Source: Ricordea florida
Lineage: Eukaryota; Cnidaria; Anthozoa; Corallimorpharia; Ricordeidae
Direction: 5' to 3'
Assembly: GCA_949710005.1 (NCBI GenBank)
Contig: OX453272.1
Span: 12,175,588-12,239,587, forward strand
DNA length: 64,000 bases
Shown here piece by piece: positions 46,301 to 55,790 of the stretch (the first letter of the stretch is position 1; the number at the start of each line of letters is the position of its first letter). The position numbers and the translations under genes were made by a program. The notes under the pieces are model-generated. The model searched no databases. It was not told where the DNA came from and was given only the letters and a program-made list of their open reading frames with translations.

Positions 46301-48617
46301 GCCTTCTCCGGTTGTGAGTTGACTGTCGTTGATGATTCCAAGTTTAAATAGTATATAGTTGCTTGCTATCGAAGCTACAGAAACACAGCTACAAACGTAC
46401 TGGCCGGAACGGTTGATCCGCGATCCGATGAATTTTGTTACGGTTAATTCAAATTTGAGCGTGCAAAGTGAAACTGCCTCGCCTGGAGTCACAAGGTATT
46501 TCAAGGTCTCAATTACAGTCATTCTGTACCAATAGGATAAAAGATTTCTTTATCTACCACTTGTAGCTAGCCAGATTAGGTTTCCGAAGAGAATGGTTTA
46601 CCCAGGTCGTTTACTTGGTGTGATGTATTCCGCCTTCTTTTAGCATTTGTAAATAAGGATTTAAATCCAACTTTTGCTACTAACTTCACTCTTTTTGCAC
46701 ACGATCGTCCGTCACGCGACGTGTTCTTTGATCTCCTTTATCTCACCCGTCGAACTCAGCAGCTGTGTTGCCAGACACTTGTATTTGTCTGCAAAGCGTT
46801 TGCCATGCCGCTGGTTAAGCAGCATCGCATTCTCAGATATTGCTTGTGGGTTCGTGTGTCGGTTCGTGTCATTGAATGTAAAATAGTCTTTATTTGGTAA
46901 CCTGTGCCGGTCCCGTCCCGTCAATTTTCGACGACATGTTTCTGGTCTTTCTGCGCTAACTTCCAAACGACCATAAAAACGTGTGAGGCCCAAGTCGGTA
47001 ACCGAATCTTCATCTTTCTGTGGATTTGAAGCCTCAATGCACAAACCAATAAAGGTTCTCATGAACGCGGTCGACAGCCGTGCAAAACACCAGCAGCGAT
47101 TTGATGGTCAAGGCAATAAATTGTTTTGAAAGGTATCTCTAGTGATTTATCTTGCTTTTTTGAAGTCGTTTTGGTTTCAATTCAACCCTGATCTTAATTA
47201 ATTAAAGGTACGTACGTACTACACAGGTCCAAGTCGATCTGCAGCGTTGTGAAACGGTATTGCAACCTTTAACATCGCTAGAAAAAGGTTCCAGTTTAAA
47301 AGTTTAAATTGGATCGTCATTGCAGCTTTAAAGCAGCGGCTTGCAGCGCTGCTTTACCGCTGCTTTAACGATGCTTTACCGATGCTTTACCCTGGCAAAA
47401 TTTTGCAGCGCTTTCGCAGTGCATGATATTTTGGGTTGGCTGCTTGAGCGACTCACGAGCACTGCTTTAGCGACGCTTAAACACTGTGCAAGCAAAAAAG
47501 TGAACTGTCGCAGCGCTGTGTCGTTCGTACAGGAGCATCTTCATGATCTTCACAACGATTATCCGCTCGCGCCAGAACGACTATAAAGATCGATAAAGTA
47601 GAGAAGCTCATCCCAGCATTGTCGAGTAAGAAGAATTATGTCATCCATCATGAATCTCTGAAATTGTATTTGAGTCTTGGATTGGAACTGGTGAATATAC
47701 ATAGAGGGATCACATTTGAGGAATCGCAATTCTTGAAATCATGCATCGACATGAATACAGAATTAAGAACCAAAGGAACCAATGATTTCTAGAAGGATTT
47801 CTTCAAGCTCATGAATAATTCTGTATTCGGAAAGACCATGGAGAACATCAGAAACAGAGTGAATGTGCAGCTGGTTACGAGTGAATCTCAAGCGCGCAAG
47901 TTCATCTCCAAGCCGAATTTCCAACATCGCACAATCTTTTGTGAGAATCTAGTCGCCATCAACATGAAGAAAACGAAGTTGACATTTGATAAACCTGTGT
48001 ATTTGGGAGCAGCCATTCTGGATCTGAGCAAGACCCTGATTTATGATTTCCATTACAATTACTTCAAGCCGAAATATGGTGAGAGAGCTGAACTACTATT
48101 CGCGGATACGGACTCTCTCGTGTATCATATAAAGACACCAGATTTCTATCGAGATAGAGAGCCTGATGTTCGCGAATTATTCGACACGAGCAACTTCCCT
48201 AAGGATCATCCATCTAGCATCTTCTATAGCGCGAATAAAAAGGTGATCGGAAAGACGAAGGACGAAATCGGTGGGAAGCAGATCTCTGAATTCGTCAGCC
48301 TTCAAGCGAAACTATATTCCTTCAAGATGGATGAGGGAGATGAAGAGAAGTGTAAAGGCGTCACGAAGGCTGTTGTGAAGAAAAATATAAGTCACGATGA
48401 TTACAAGAGATGCCTCTTCGAGAAACAGCCTCAGATGCGGAAGATGAATGTGATAAGGAGCGATAAGCATGAGGTATTCACTGAAACAGTCAATAAGGTG
48501 GCTCTATCTTGTGAGGACGATAAAAGAATAATTCGTGAAGATGGAATCCACACATACGCGTACGGTCATTTCAGAACACTCTCAGGCGGTAATTCCGTAT
48601 CCTCAGGCAAAACTTGA
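43310..48617 (+). pseudogene. Protein-primed DNA polymerase B (pPolB), copy 1, disrupted
   Basis: Motifs in order: an N-terminal segment with GYFHTDVLTITDS and EGSGWAFDHVVSF; C2H2-like CRRCLSSFNSPKSLTKHH; exonuclease I FYADFECY; VRDHCHFTGKYRGAAHESCN; exonuclease II FHNLSGYDSHLF; exonuclease III YHDLYLKTDF; polymerase A YLDANNLYGWAM; polymerase B KLMNNSVFGKTMENIRNR; polymerase C LLFADTDSLVYHI. In-frame stops lie at 44423 (TAG), 44867 (TGA), 45189 (TAG) and ~47789 (TAG), with a frameshift near 45030. A 2.0 kb DNA transposon (45515-47521) sits between polymerase motifs A and B. It ends at 48617, overlapping the integrase 3' end on the other strand. Confidence 0.9.
45515..47521. mobile_element. 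2.0 kb DNA transposon with GCAGCGCTGC subterminal repeats
   Basis: ACACAGCGCTG starts the element and CAGCGCTGTGT ends it. CGTTT/CGTTC on either side (45510-45514 and 47522-47526) may be a 5-bp duplication with one change. Both outer ~250 bp are dense in GCGCTGC/GCAGCG and TGCTTTA units in opposite senses. The interior has short frames (46196-46522 and 46712-47062 minus) that I do not recognise. Probably non-autonomous. Confidence 0.7.
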
Positions 48618-49514
48618 AGCTCCTCGCGAACAAATCCTGTCCCAGGCCCACCATCCAGATAATATAAAACCGGCTGATTCGGCGAGACCACACTTCTTGA
48701 CAAATAATAAATCTCCAGACTCCAGATCGGATCCGTGGCTCTTCTTTCTCCACCTTCATCTTCTCCTGGGGCGTATAGATATCGAACCGCAACCTCAGAG
48801 GGCAATCTCTTCTCTTCAATCCCGACTAGCCTTGATCTCAACCTTTTCTGATCTCCCCGTTATTTTCGTCGTAGCTGTATTCAAAGTTCGGATGATATCA
48901 GGTAATCTTTTCACCCAAACTCGCGATCTCTCATCTGATATCATCTCCTGCGCATATTGATGGCTGAATTATTTCTCACCTATCGTTCTATTCACCCTAT
49001 CCACAAACGCCTGAGCTCGATGATTCTCCGCTGAACTTCGCTGCATAATCACCCCATGTTTCTCCATGAGTTTTGAGACATTGCCCATGAACTCTCTCCC
49101 AGGATCCACCATCAGAGTATTCGGCCACCTCAACTTACGCGCATAAATCTTCTCAAAGGCTCTCGCGACTTCCCCACTATCTTTTGAGGTTAGCGCCTCC
49201 GCATCCTTGTATCTTGAAGCGACATCCACCACGACGAGAGCATAACGATATGTCTTTCCTCTAAAAGTATCATGAGGGAGAAACAATAAATCGGCCTGGT
49301 GTATATAATTCAGCTTATCAACCACCCAATGCGGTCTCGGAATGTAGCTCGGTGGTGGGAGATAGATCTGCCATAAAGCTTGCTTCTCCAGCCATTCTCG
49401 AGATTCATCCTCACTTACTTTAGCCGCATTCGCCAATTTGGGGATCGCAGCGTAGCCCTTCCAATATCCGGAAGCCGAGTAGCATATCTCACTTAGCTTC
49501 TTTTCCACATTCAT
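48566..49514 (-). pseudogene. Polinton-type integrase, copy 1, disrupted
   Basis: The start at 49514 (MNVEKKLSEICYSASGYWKG) leads to an N-terminal helical domain, then the rve core with HQADLLFLPHD, LMVDPGREFMG and SSAENHRAQAFVDRV carrying the D,D,E residues. An in-frame TAA at 48969-48971 is followed by FSHQYAQEM and WVKRLPDIIRTLN in the same frame. A frame change near 48840 leads to the C-terminal chromo/SH3-like part (YLYAPGEDEGGERRATDP, GFVREELQVLPEDT). It diverges from the capsid gene with 28 bp between the starts. Confidence 0.85.
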
Positions 49515-49542
49515 TTTAAAGATAAGGCGGTCTCCATTTAAA

Positions 49543-50777
49543 ATGACTATTGTATCGGAAATTCTCGAACCAAATCGAACTCCTCAGATCGTGAAAGGTT
49601 TGAAAGCAGAAGCATCATTGAATAGGATCACATTCACACCTTCATCCGCCAACCCCGGTGAAACCTTATACATTCACATTCCGAAATTATCAGAGAATGT
49701 TGTGATCGTTCCAGGCAGTGTACATCTCATCTTTGATCTGAATGTATCGGGGCACAAGGATAATACTCTCGTAAATAATGTGGGAAGAAATCTCGTTTCC
49801 AGACTCAGAGTTGTTTTCGGCGGGGAGACCCTACAAGATACTCAGAGATTCGATCTATTCCAGACGTATCATGATCTGCACTTGCCGAAGAAGGAACGGA
49901 GAAATATGCTGAGGCAAGGCATCTCATCTGAAAATGTTCGTAAACTCAGAACGAATGCGGGCGATAAGGATACTTCAAATGCAAAGGAGGTTTCTCTCGC
50001 GGCGCTTCATAATACCAAATATGCGATCCCCCAAGATCATCCTATTCTCAAGGATCATGGGGTCTTCTATCCAAAATCTTTAGCGCATCAGCTAACATTT
50101 GAGATCACTCTGGCCCCCGTCTCTGATATCGTCGTCTATTCAAATGCTGAGACCCCTCCAAATTATACAATCACGAACATCGAGCTGGAGTATTCATGCA
50201 TCTCGAGTAAGTCTCTGGCGGACGGTGCGATGAGCTCTTATCAATCTGGAAAAGGATTCCTGTATGAGAACATTCTCTTACACAAGACATTCACCATTTC
50301 CAAACCCAAGGATGATGTGATTAACGAGCATATAGATCTACCGAAGAGATCCATGACGGGAGTCTTGTGCCTTTTCACGGATGGTCATACAGTGGAAGAT
50401 AGAGATTCCGAGAAGTTTGTGAATCCTAAAATCACCTCAATCGATATCAACGTGGATGGGATGCCGAACCGCCGCTATTCAAAAGGGATGATGCCTACCG
50501 ATTTGTGGAAATCTGTGATTAAGCGCTTCGGGTTGGATGATTCTGTGAGAGAGGAAGATTTCTACGCAGATAAATTCGCGCTTTGGATCGATCTCAGAAC
50601 CTATCCCGATAATGGATTCATAGCAGCGGCTTTGAGCTGAACAGTACTCGCGATGGGATCAAGCTAGAGATTAAGCGGCAAAAGGGCGGATCTGGAGTTA
50701 TCATCTGCCATATGTTCGTCGTTGCGGATGCGGTCATGGCGATTATGAATTCCAATCTAAAGGAAATCGTCTATTAA
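49543..50777 (+). pseudogene. Major capsid protein (double jelly roll), copy 1
   Basis: Starts at 49543 (MTIVSEILEPNRTPQIVKGL). It is collinear with the copy 2 protein at 63801-62536 throughout (IPKLSENVVIVPGSVHLIFD, FGGETLQDTQRFDLFQTYHD, ALHNTKYAIPQDHPIL, TFEITLAPVSDIVVYSN, RSMTGVLCLFTDG). About 410 residues in all, matching the Polinton/adintovirus major capsid class. The frame breaks near 50612 by one base and the last ~45 residues continue in another frame to 50777. Family assignment is from motif memory; fold is inferred. Confidence 0.8.
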
Positions 50778-50784
50778 TATAAAC

Positions 50785-51414
50785 ATGATTGAATTGCGAG
50801 ACAAGATTCCATTCAACTGCATCATTAACGGTCCAACGAATTCTGGAGAGACTCAGTATCTGGTGGATCAACTTCAAGGCTCTTTCAGAAAAGCTTTTGA
50901 ATATATCATTCTGATCTGTCCTACCTATGCGAGGAATAAGACTTATAAGAATTTTGCGAAGGGTGATCCTAGATTCTTTGTGCTCTCGCCAGATTCAAGC
51001 AACCAAGATGAGATCGATGAGCTATTGCGCCTTTGCTCCTTCATCTTCTCCGGCCCGAATTCGCTGGTTATTCTAGATGATTGCGCCGTCTCCAAAGATC
51101 TGAAGAATCGATCGACTAAGTTCATAGATCTGGCATTCTCCGGTCGACATCATGGAATCTCAGTCTGGGTATTGACTCAACAACTCACCTCCATTGCGAA
51201 ACCTTTCCGAGAGAATGTTGCTTGCGTCATCTCCTTCTACAACCCATCACAAGTCACGATGAAAACTCTCTTCAAAGATTACGGTGGAGATTTAAATGCT
51301 GATGATCGCAAATATTTTGAGAAAGCTCTGAAAGAGGAGAAATATTCCAGATTATGTCTGTGCCTTCGCTACCCCTTCGTAAGTTATTTAGAGACACCAG
51401 GAGCAAGAATATAA
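50785..51414 (+). pseudogene. Packaging ATPase (FtsK/HerA, A32-like), copy 1, Walker A altered
   Basis: A 209-codon protein fully aligned to copy 2 (62523-61894). The P-loop reads GPTNSGETQYLVDQ where copy 2 has GPTNCGKTQYLVDQ: the nucleotide-binding Lys is Glu. Walker B is SLVILDDC; the glutamine-rich sensor region VWVLTQQLTSIAKPFREN is conserved. In dsDNA viruses of this class the ATPase drives genome packaging into the capsid. The frame is open, but the Lys change predicts no ATP hydrolysis. Confidence 0.85.
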
Positions 51415-51416
51415 AC

Positions 51417-51914
51417 ATGTCGCAGCTTGAAGAAATTATTAACAGAGACAGCAGATTAGTTTTTGTAGATGATGATGAAGAGAAAGTGAAAGATGATTTG
51501 GAGGATAAGAGGGAATCTTTGGCCATTCTCGCGTGCTTGGGAACGACGAAAGAATATCTTGGGAAGGAGATGGATCATGCCGCCATTCGAAAACTATCGG
51601 AGAAGGATGTTGAGAAATTCTAACAGAGATATCAAGTTGTGTCCGGCAGGAAAATCGCGGATGGTCTGGTGAATTCATCATTCGGATTGATCTCCAAAGT
51701 CGTGAGTAAGTTCGTGAATACAGATGATGAGGGTGCTCTTGTGGAGGACTGGAAGAATGATCAGCTAATTTTCAAGGAGATCTCGGAACTCTCTGGATTA
51801 CTGGTGCTTAAGGGCGGTCGTCTTGTGGCGCTTCTATCAGCAATCTAGCACGTCGCTAAGCACTTCCAGTTAGGAGAAAATCAAGAGAACTCAGTAGCAT
51901 CTAAAGAGGTTTAA
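51417..51914 (+). pseudogene. Conserved small virion-gene homologue (cf. 61355-61891), stops at 51621 and 51846
   Basis: Starts MSQLEEIINRDSRLVFVDDD with an acidic N-terminus, then ESLAILACLGTTKEYLGKEM and LSEKDVEKF, followed by TAA (51621-51623). It continues in frame with ISELSGLLVLKGGRLVALLS to TAG (51846-51848) and on to a final stop at 51914. Copy 2 has the uninterrupted version. Function unknown; its place right after the ATPase is conserved in both copies. Confidence 0.75.
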
Positions 51915-51937
51915 AGAGAGCTATAGGTAACTTATAA

Positions 51938-52240
51938 ATGGCTTACAGAGAAGAGAGATCAGAATTTAAGAGATATAGAGATGAAAGATCAGGATGTTGG
52001 AGAGATATATATAGAGATGAAAGATTAGGATGGAGTAGAGATAGAGATGGAGATGAGAGATCAGGCTGGAGTAGAGATAGAGATGAAAGATGGAGCAGAG
52101 ATAGAGATAGAGATGAGAGATTAGGATGGAGCGGAGACAGAGATGGAGAGGATGAAAGATGGAGCAGAGATAGAGATAGAGATGATGAAAGACGGAGGAG
52201 AGATAAAGATAGAGATGAGAGATCAGAATGGAGAAGATAA
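51938..52240 (+). CDS. Arg-Asp repeat protein (low complexity)
   Basis: 100 codons built almost entirely of RDRDERxGWSRDRD-like units, Arg/Asp/Glu with periodic Trp-Ser. The DNA is a near-tandem repeat of GAGATAGAGATGAAAGATGG-like units. The protein resembles RD/RS-type RNA-processing linkers only in composition. No counterpart exists at the same place in copy 2. It could be a real small basic/acidic protein or a microsatellite expansion. Confidence 0.45.
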   Translation: MAYREERSEFKRYRDERSGCWRDIYRDERLGWSRDRDGDERSGWSRDRDERWSRDRDRDERLGWSGDRDGEDERWSRDRDRDDERRRRDKDRDERSEWRR

Positions 52241-52849
52241 GTTTAGGATTCTTATGTAATTTTCTTAATATGAACTTATTAAGAAGCTTAGTTTATTTGG
52301 ATCCTCCTCTGGACAAGATTCGAGAGATACAGCTTCTGGATTGTAAGATTCCAAAAAGACTGATGAATTTCAAAGAGCGACAAACCATTTTCAAGGAAGA
52401 ACGTCCTTTTATCATCATTGAACCTGGAACCTATTCATTGCGGAGTATTCTTGCGATGTTTCTCAATGATAGAGAGAATGCGAAGCTCGCAATAATAGAG
52501 ACTGATGCGGCGGATTATCTATATTCGAATAAGAGCTATAATCTGAATCTTTCGAGAGGGTTGCAGCTTGGTTTGGGGCCGCCGGAATTTATAATGCCGG
52601 GCAAATTATATCCGATAAGTATGCAGATTAAGGGGCCTTTGAAATTGGTTTGTAGTCTGGTGGATAATCGATCGTCCTACATGAATACTGGGAGATTTGG
52701 CTCACACCCCGTCTCAAAATTATGCTGCGTTGCCGACTCAGAAGTTGAAGGGGCCTATAAATTATTTTACTCTCAGCACTCTGGATAGCGAGGGAAGAAA
52801 ATTAGACTTAAAAGGTTCGGCGATTACAGTTAGTTTAAGAATCGCATAA
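52228..52849 (+). pseudogene. Minor capsid (penton-like) protein, copy 1, frame change near the end
   Basis: Contains VYLDPPLDKIREIQLLDC, KRLMNFKERQTIF, IIEPGTYSLRSILAMFLND, ADYLYSNKSYNLNLSRGLQ, and LVDNRSSYMNTG. After MNTG the open frame goes astray, and matching sequence continues in the +1 frame (SQNYAALPTQK, LDSEGRKLDLKGSAITVSL) to TAA 52847-52849. The Polinton minor capsid/penton is a single jelly roll of ~200 residues; length and position fit. The true start is not clear, since copy 2 begins just ahead of a YEPETRVYLDPP segment. Confidence 0.7.
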
Positions 52850-53195
52850 TGTCTTGGAAAGAAATCAGATCGCCAATAATCAGAGACCAGAAGCTTATGA
52901 ATTTCGCGATTGAAGAGGCTAAAGATGTGGGAATCGATCCTAAAACGGTTTATCATATTCTGAAATTCGCTTTCCTATCTGGAAGGTTGACAAGTGACGA
53001 TGTTCATTATGAAAACGGGAAGATTGTTTCTATCGATGGGGTAGCTTATAATCTATATAATTTGGAGGAAGGACCGATTATAAATAAACCAGTGAGTAAT
53101 AGCTAAAAAGACCATTCCTCATTATAAACCTGAAAAGAATCCGCTTGAAAAGGCTATAGATAATTATTTAAAGGAAAGAAAGACTTTTTTATAAA
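52849..53195 (+). pseudogene. Small conserved-looking gene, frameshifted C-terminus
   Basis: The ATG overlaps the previous stop (TAATG). It encodes MSWKEIRSPIIRDQKLMNFA, a helical segment (VGIDPKTVYHILKFAFLSG) and a beta-rich C-terminal part. After a TAG at 53104 coding-like sequence (IPHYKPEKNPLEKAIDNYL) continues in another frame to ~53195. No counterpart was found in copy 2 at the same place. Unknown function. Confidence 0.5.
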
Positions 53196-53196
53196 G

Positions 53197-53360
53197 ATGG
53201 ATGAACGCACGAAAATTTACCCTGATCTAAATCAGTTTAATCCAACGGCTCCTCCACCTGATGGAAACACTTTCAGATTGCAGAAATGTTGTGAAGCTCT
53301 CGACAGATTGAAGAATGAATTGAAGCACTATGATGATGTTCTGAAGAAATATAATCGATC
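53197..53360 (+). pseudogene. Gene truncated by insertion of copy 2
   Basis: The first 54 codons (MDERTKIYPDLNQFNPTAPP, FRLQKCCEALDRLKNELKHY, VLKKYNRS) match the copy 2 protein at 56398-55791 and stop matching exactly at 53360, where AGTAGTATATAGGAGG begins. The remaining 16 codons to 53409 are read-through into copy 2's end. Confidence 0.8.
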
Positions 53361-53600
53361 AGTAGTATATAGGAGGCGTTTATCCCGGAATTTAAGAATC
53401 CCGGTCTAAACGCCTCCCCCAATTTTCTAATTTATTTTTTTCAATTTTTCTAAGTTATAATTTTAAATCCCGATTATAATTTTTCTAATTTATTTTTTTC
53501 AATTTTTACTAAATCCCGATTATAATTTTCTATTAAAAATTTTTTTGAATTTAGTAAAAGTGAAAAATGGTTTTTTATAATTTTAAAGGAACGCACTAAG
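53361..53600. repeat. Left terminus of copy 2: hairpin and AT-rich tandem repeat
   Basis: AGTAGTATATA is followed by GGAGGCGTTTA...TAAACGCCTCC (53371-53418), which folds into an 11-bp stem, also with CCCGG pairing inside. Then a TTTCTAATTTATTTTTTTCA unit ending AAATCCCGATTATAAT occurs twice (~53425-53527). Its position at a gene-interrupting junction suggests the terminal inverted repeat. Confidence 0.6.
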
Positions 53601-53615
53601 ATATATAATAATAAG

Positions 53616-54113
53616 ATGGAAAATTTAACAGTGAAAGAAACTAGATCTGAAAAGGTGATCAAAAAATCAAATAAATGCCCACACGTTAGAGTAAAATATT
53701 ATTGTAAAGAGTGTGGAGGTAAGGGTATATGTACTCATGGTAAACAGAAAGCTCACTGTAAAGATTGTAGAGGTGCACAAATATGTTCTCACGGTAAACG
53801 TAAAAGCAGATGTTTAGTTTGTGTAGGATCAGAAATATGTCTACGCGGTAGAATAAAATATTATTGTAAAGATTGTGGAGGTGGAAGTATTTGTAAACAT
53901 AATAGAAATGTGTATCTTTGTAAAGACTGTATGGGTAAAGGTGTATGTATCCATGGTAAACAGAAACCATTCTGCAAAGATTGTGGAGGTTCACAAATAT
54001 GTACGCATGGTAAACAGAAATCATTTTGCATAGATTGTGGTGGTAAAGGTATATGTCTTCGCAATAAAAATAAATATAAATGCAAGGAATGCTGTAAAAC
54101 TAGGAAAGAATAA
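53616..54113 (+). CDS. CxH/CxxC zinc-repeat protein, intact
   Basis: 165 codons with a short basic N-terminus and eight repeats of the form [IV]C-x-H-G-K-x-K-x2-C-K-[DE]-C-G-G (CTHGKQKAHCKDCRG, CSHGKRKSRCLVCVG, CKHNRNVYLCKDCMG, CIHGKQKPFCKDCGG, CTHGKQKSFCIDCGG, ...), period ~17-18. Two repeats replace His (CLRGRIKYYCKDC, CLRNKNKYKCKEC). Such arrays occur in giant viruses and some protists (from memory). It is transcribed against the late genes, at the extreme end of copy 2. Probable zinc-binding protein; role unknown. Confidence 0.75.
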   Translation: MENLTVKETRSEKVIKKSNKCPHVRVKYYCKECGGKGICTHGKQKAHCKDCRGAQICSHGKRKSRCLVCVGSEICLRGRIKYYCKDCGGGSICKHNRNVYLCKDCMGKGVCIHGKQKPFCKDCGGSQICTHGKQKSFCIDCGGKGICLRNKNKYKCKECCKTRKE

Positions 54114-54170
54114 TACAGTATATATAAGCTTTGTAACACGAAACATGTTACAAAACTTTAAATGCTAGGA

Positions 54171-55633
54171 TTATCTAAATAGAAACCAAGCTAAACCGCC
54201 TACTCCAATTGTCAACGCTATCAAATTATTTTCATGCTGGGTAGTTACAGGAGGATTATTTATTATTTTAGTTTTAAAATCCGTCTTTGGTGTTTCTGCC
54301 TGCACAACTTTAGGTTTATCAGATGCGTGAGGTAACTTAACTTTTGAAGAACCTAAATTATGTCTTACCCCAACGGATTTCATTCCAAGGTTTACATCTA
54401 AATTAACTCCAAACTTCATTTCATCAGTGGCCTTCATTAGCTTATTATTATACCCAACCACACTCTCTGTATTTATAATCATATTACTGGGCATTAACCA
54501 AACTCCAGGCGCAATTGCTATATCTAGTCTTAACTTTGCCTCTTGAGTCGCAAGTTGATATCTCTGAACCGAGCTCGTTATATCATTCTCAATAACACTA
54601 CTCTCAAACAAAGATAAAAACTCTTGTTGAGTCTCAATCGCTCCACCACCAGTTCCCACTATCGAATTTCTAGTGTTAACTTGTGAACCTAATATACAAT
54701 AAACAAAAGCCTCTACAGAGCGATTCAATCTACCCAATCCAGCTTTAGTCAACCCCTTACTACTTGTAGGTATGAACCAGGCATATCCAGAAAAATCATC
54801 ATTTCTAATGAATGAGATAAGATCACCCTTATTCTTTTTACCACCATCATCAGAGAATTTTCCACCAGAACCTGGCCATTGATTTGCTTCTTCATCATAA
54901 CGCCTAATCACATGAACATTCTGAAATCCACCACCTTGCCCATGATAGCCAGAACCATAATCCAAAAAGATATCACCCAACCCATGGTTTCTTCCACCTT
55001 TCCATCTGAAATCAGAATTGTTTGCTATCCCAAATTCCCTGCATAATCTTTGATAATTAACCTTATTATATGGATTGTTTGATATACTGTATTAAATGGT
55101 TGTTCATCTGGCAGCGGCACACTCAATTCGTACAATATTCTCCTTATTGTAAAATATATGTGGAATTTGATGAAACTATTCACAACGTTTGGATAATTCA
55201 AACTCTCAAAGGGGCTAACTCCACAGCCAGAGGTTGCACACCAGACTGCAAAGTTCAATTGCTGCGGCCAATAATTCAAATCAGGGGCACCTAACCACTT
55301 TCGACTTTGATCACCAAACTTGAAAGTAACAACTTGAGATGTAAATACATTACGCATTTTAGCAGTAAACTTATTAGTATTCGATACATATATATCCAAT
55401 GAAGTTAGTAACTTGGTAACATCAGTGGTAAATTCATCAAAAGTAACTGCTGGTATTGGATGCTTTTGATCAGTTAGAGGTAAACTATCTGGGAAGGAGC
55501 TTACTTTTTTACTCGTTAAACCTAAATCAGCCAACAATTCTTCCTTCAAACCCTGTGAAAGAGCATCAATCCATGTCTTTCCAGTGGGATCATCATAAGA
55601 CATGATTGTTGAACCATTCCTTTTCCATTTCAT
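54171..55633 (-). pseudogene. Large conserved Polinton-associated protein, one frameshift
   Basis: The first frame (55633-55025) reads MKWKRNGSTIMSYDDPTGKT, LNYWPQQLNFAVWCATSGCG and FHIYFTIRRILYELS. A one-base frame change near 55075 leads to GRNHGLGDIFLDYGSGY, GDLISFIRNDDFSGYAWFIP, AFVYCILGSQVNTRNS and IAIAPGVWLMPSNMIINTES, ending with a C-terminal hydrophobic anchor (LIALTIGVGGLAWFLFR). I recall homologues as uncharacterised proteins in Hydra and corals, always with Polinton genes. It may be a virion protein; function unknown. About 480 residues. Confidence 0.65.
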
Positions 55634-55790
55634 ATAACCCCCATAAACGTCACTTACATATGTAAATTGACTTTGATCAGCTTTTGGATATCAATAGTCG
55701 AAATCTTCAAGCAATCCCATCTTCTATCCAGAATTTAGATAGAAGAATTGTTAAGTTTAAGTTAATAAAACACCTTTTCAAATGTTATGG

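Larger units (their letters stand above)
40978..53360 (+). mobile_element. Polinton/adintovirus-like element, copy 1 (decayed, right end cut off)
   Basis: Contains protein-primed DNA polymerase B, a retrovirus-like integrase, double-jelly-roll major capsid protein, FtsK/HerA-type packaging ATPase and a minor capsid protein, the diagnostic Polinton/adintovirus set. Polymerase (+) and integrase (-) converge near 48.6 kb; integrase and capsid diverge near 49.53 kb. Nearly every gene has stops or frameshifts, and two foreign elements sit inside the polymerase. The right end stops abruptly in the middle of a gene where copy 2 begins, so the missing part is expected beyond the window. The left boundary is uncertain (40.68-40.98 kb). 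Confidence 0.9.

Noticed and set aside
46196-47062. Two minus-strand frames as a transposase in the 2.0 kb element
   Set aside because: Composition is gene-like in parts, but no catalytic motif or family was recognised, so not called as genes.
48566-48841. Separate gene on the minus strand with YLDGGPGTGF
   Set aside because: It is the displaced C-terminal part of the integrase pseudogene, in another frame after an indel.
53616-54113. CRISPR-like array
   Set aside because: The regular DNA periodicity is due to coding repeats with diverged units; there are no identical repeats with unique spacers, and the genome is eukaryotic.
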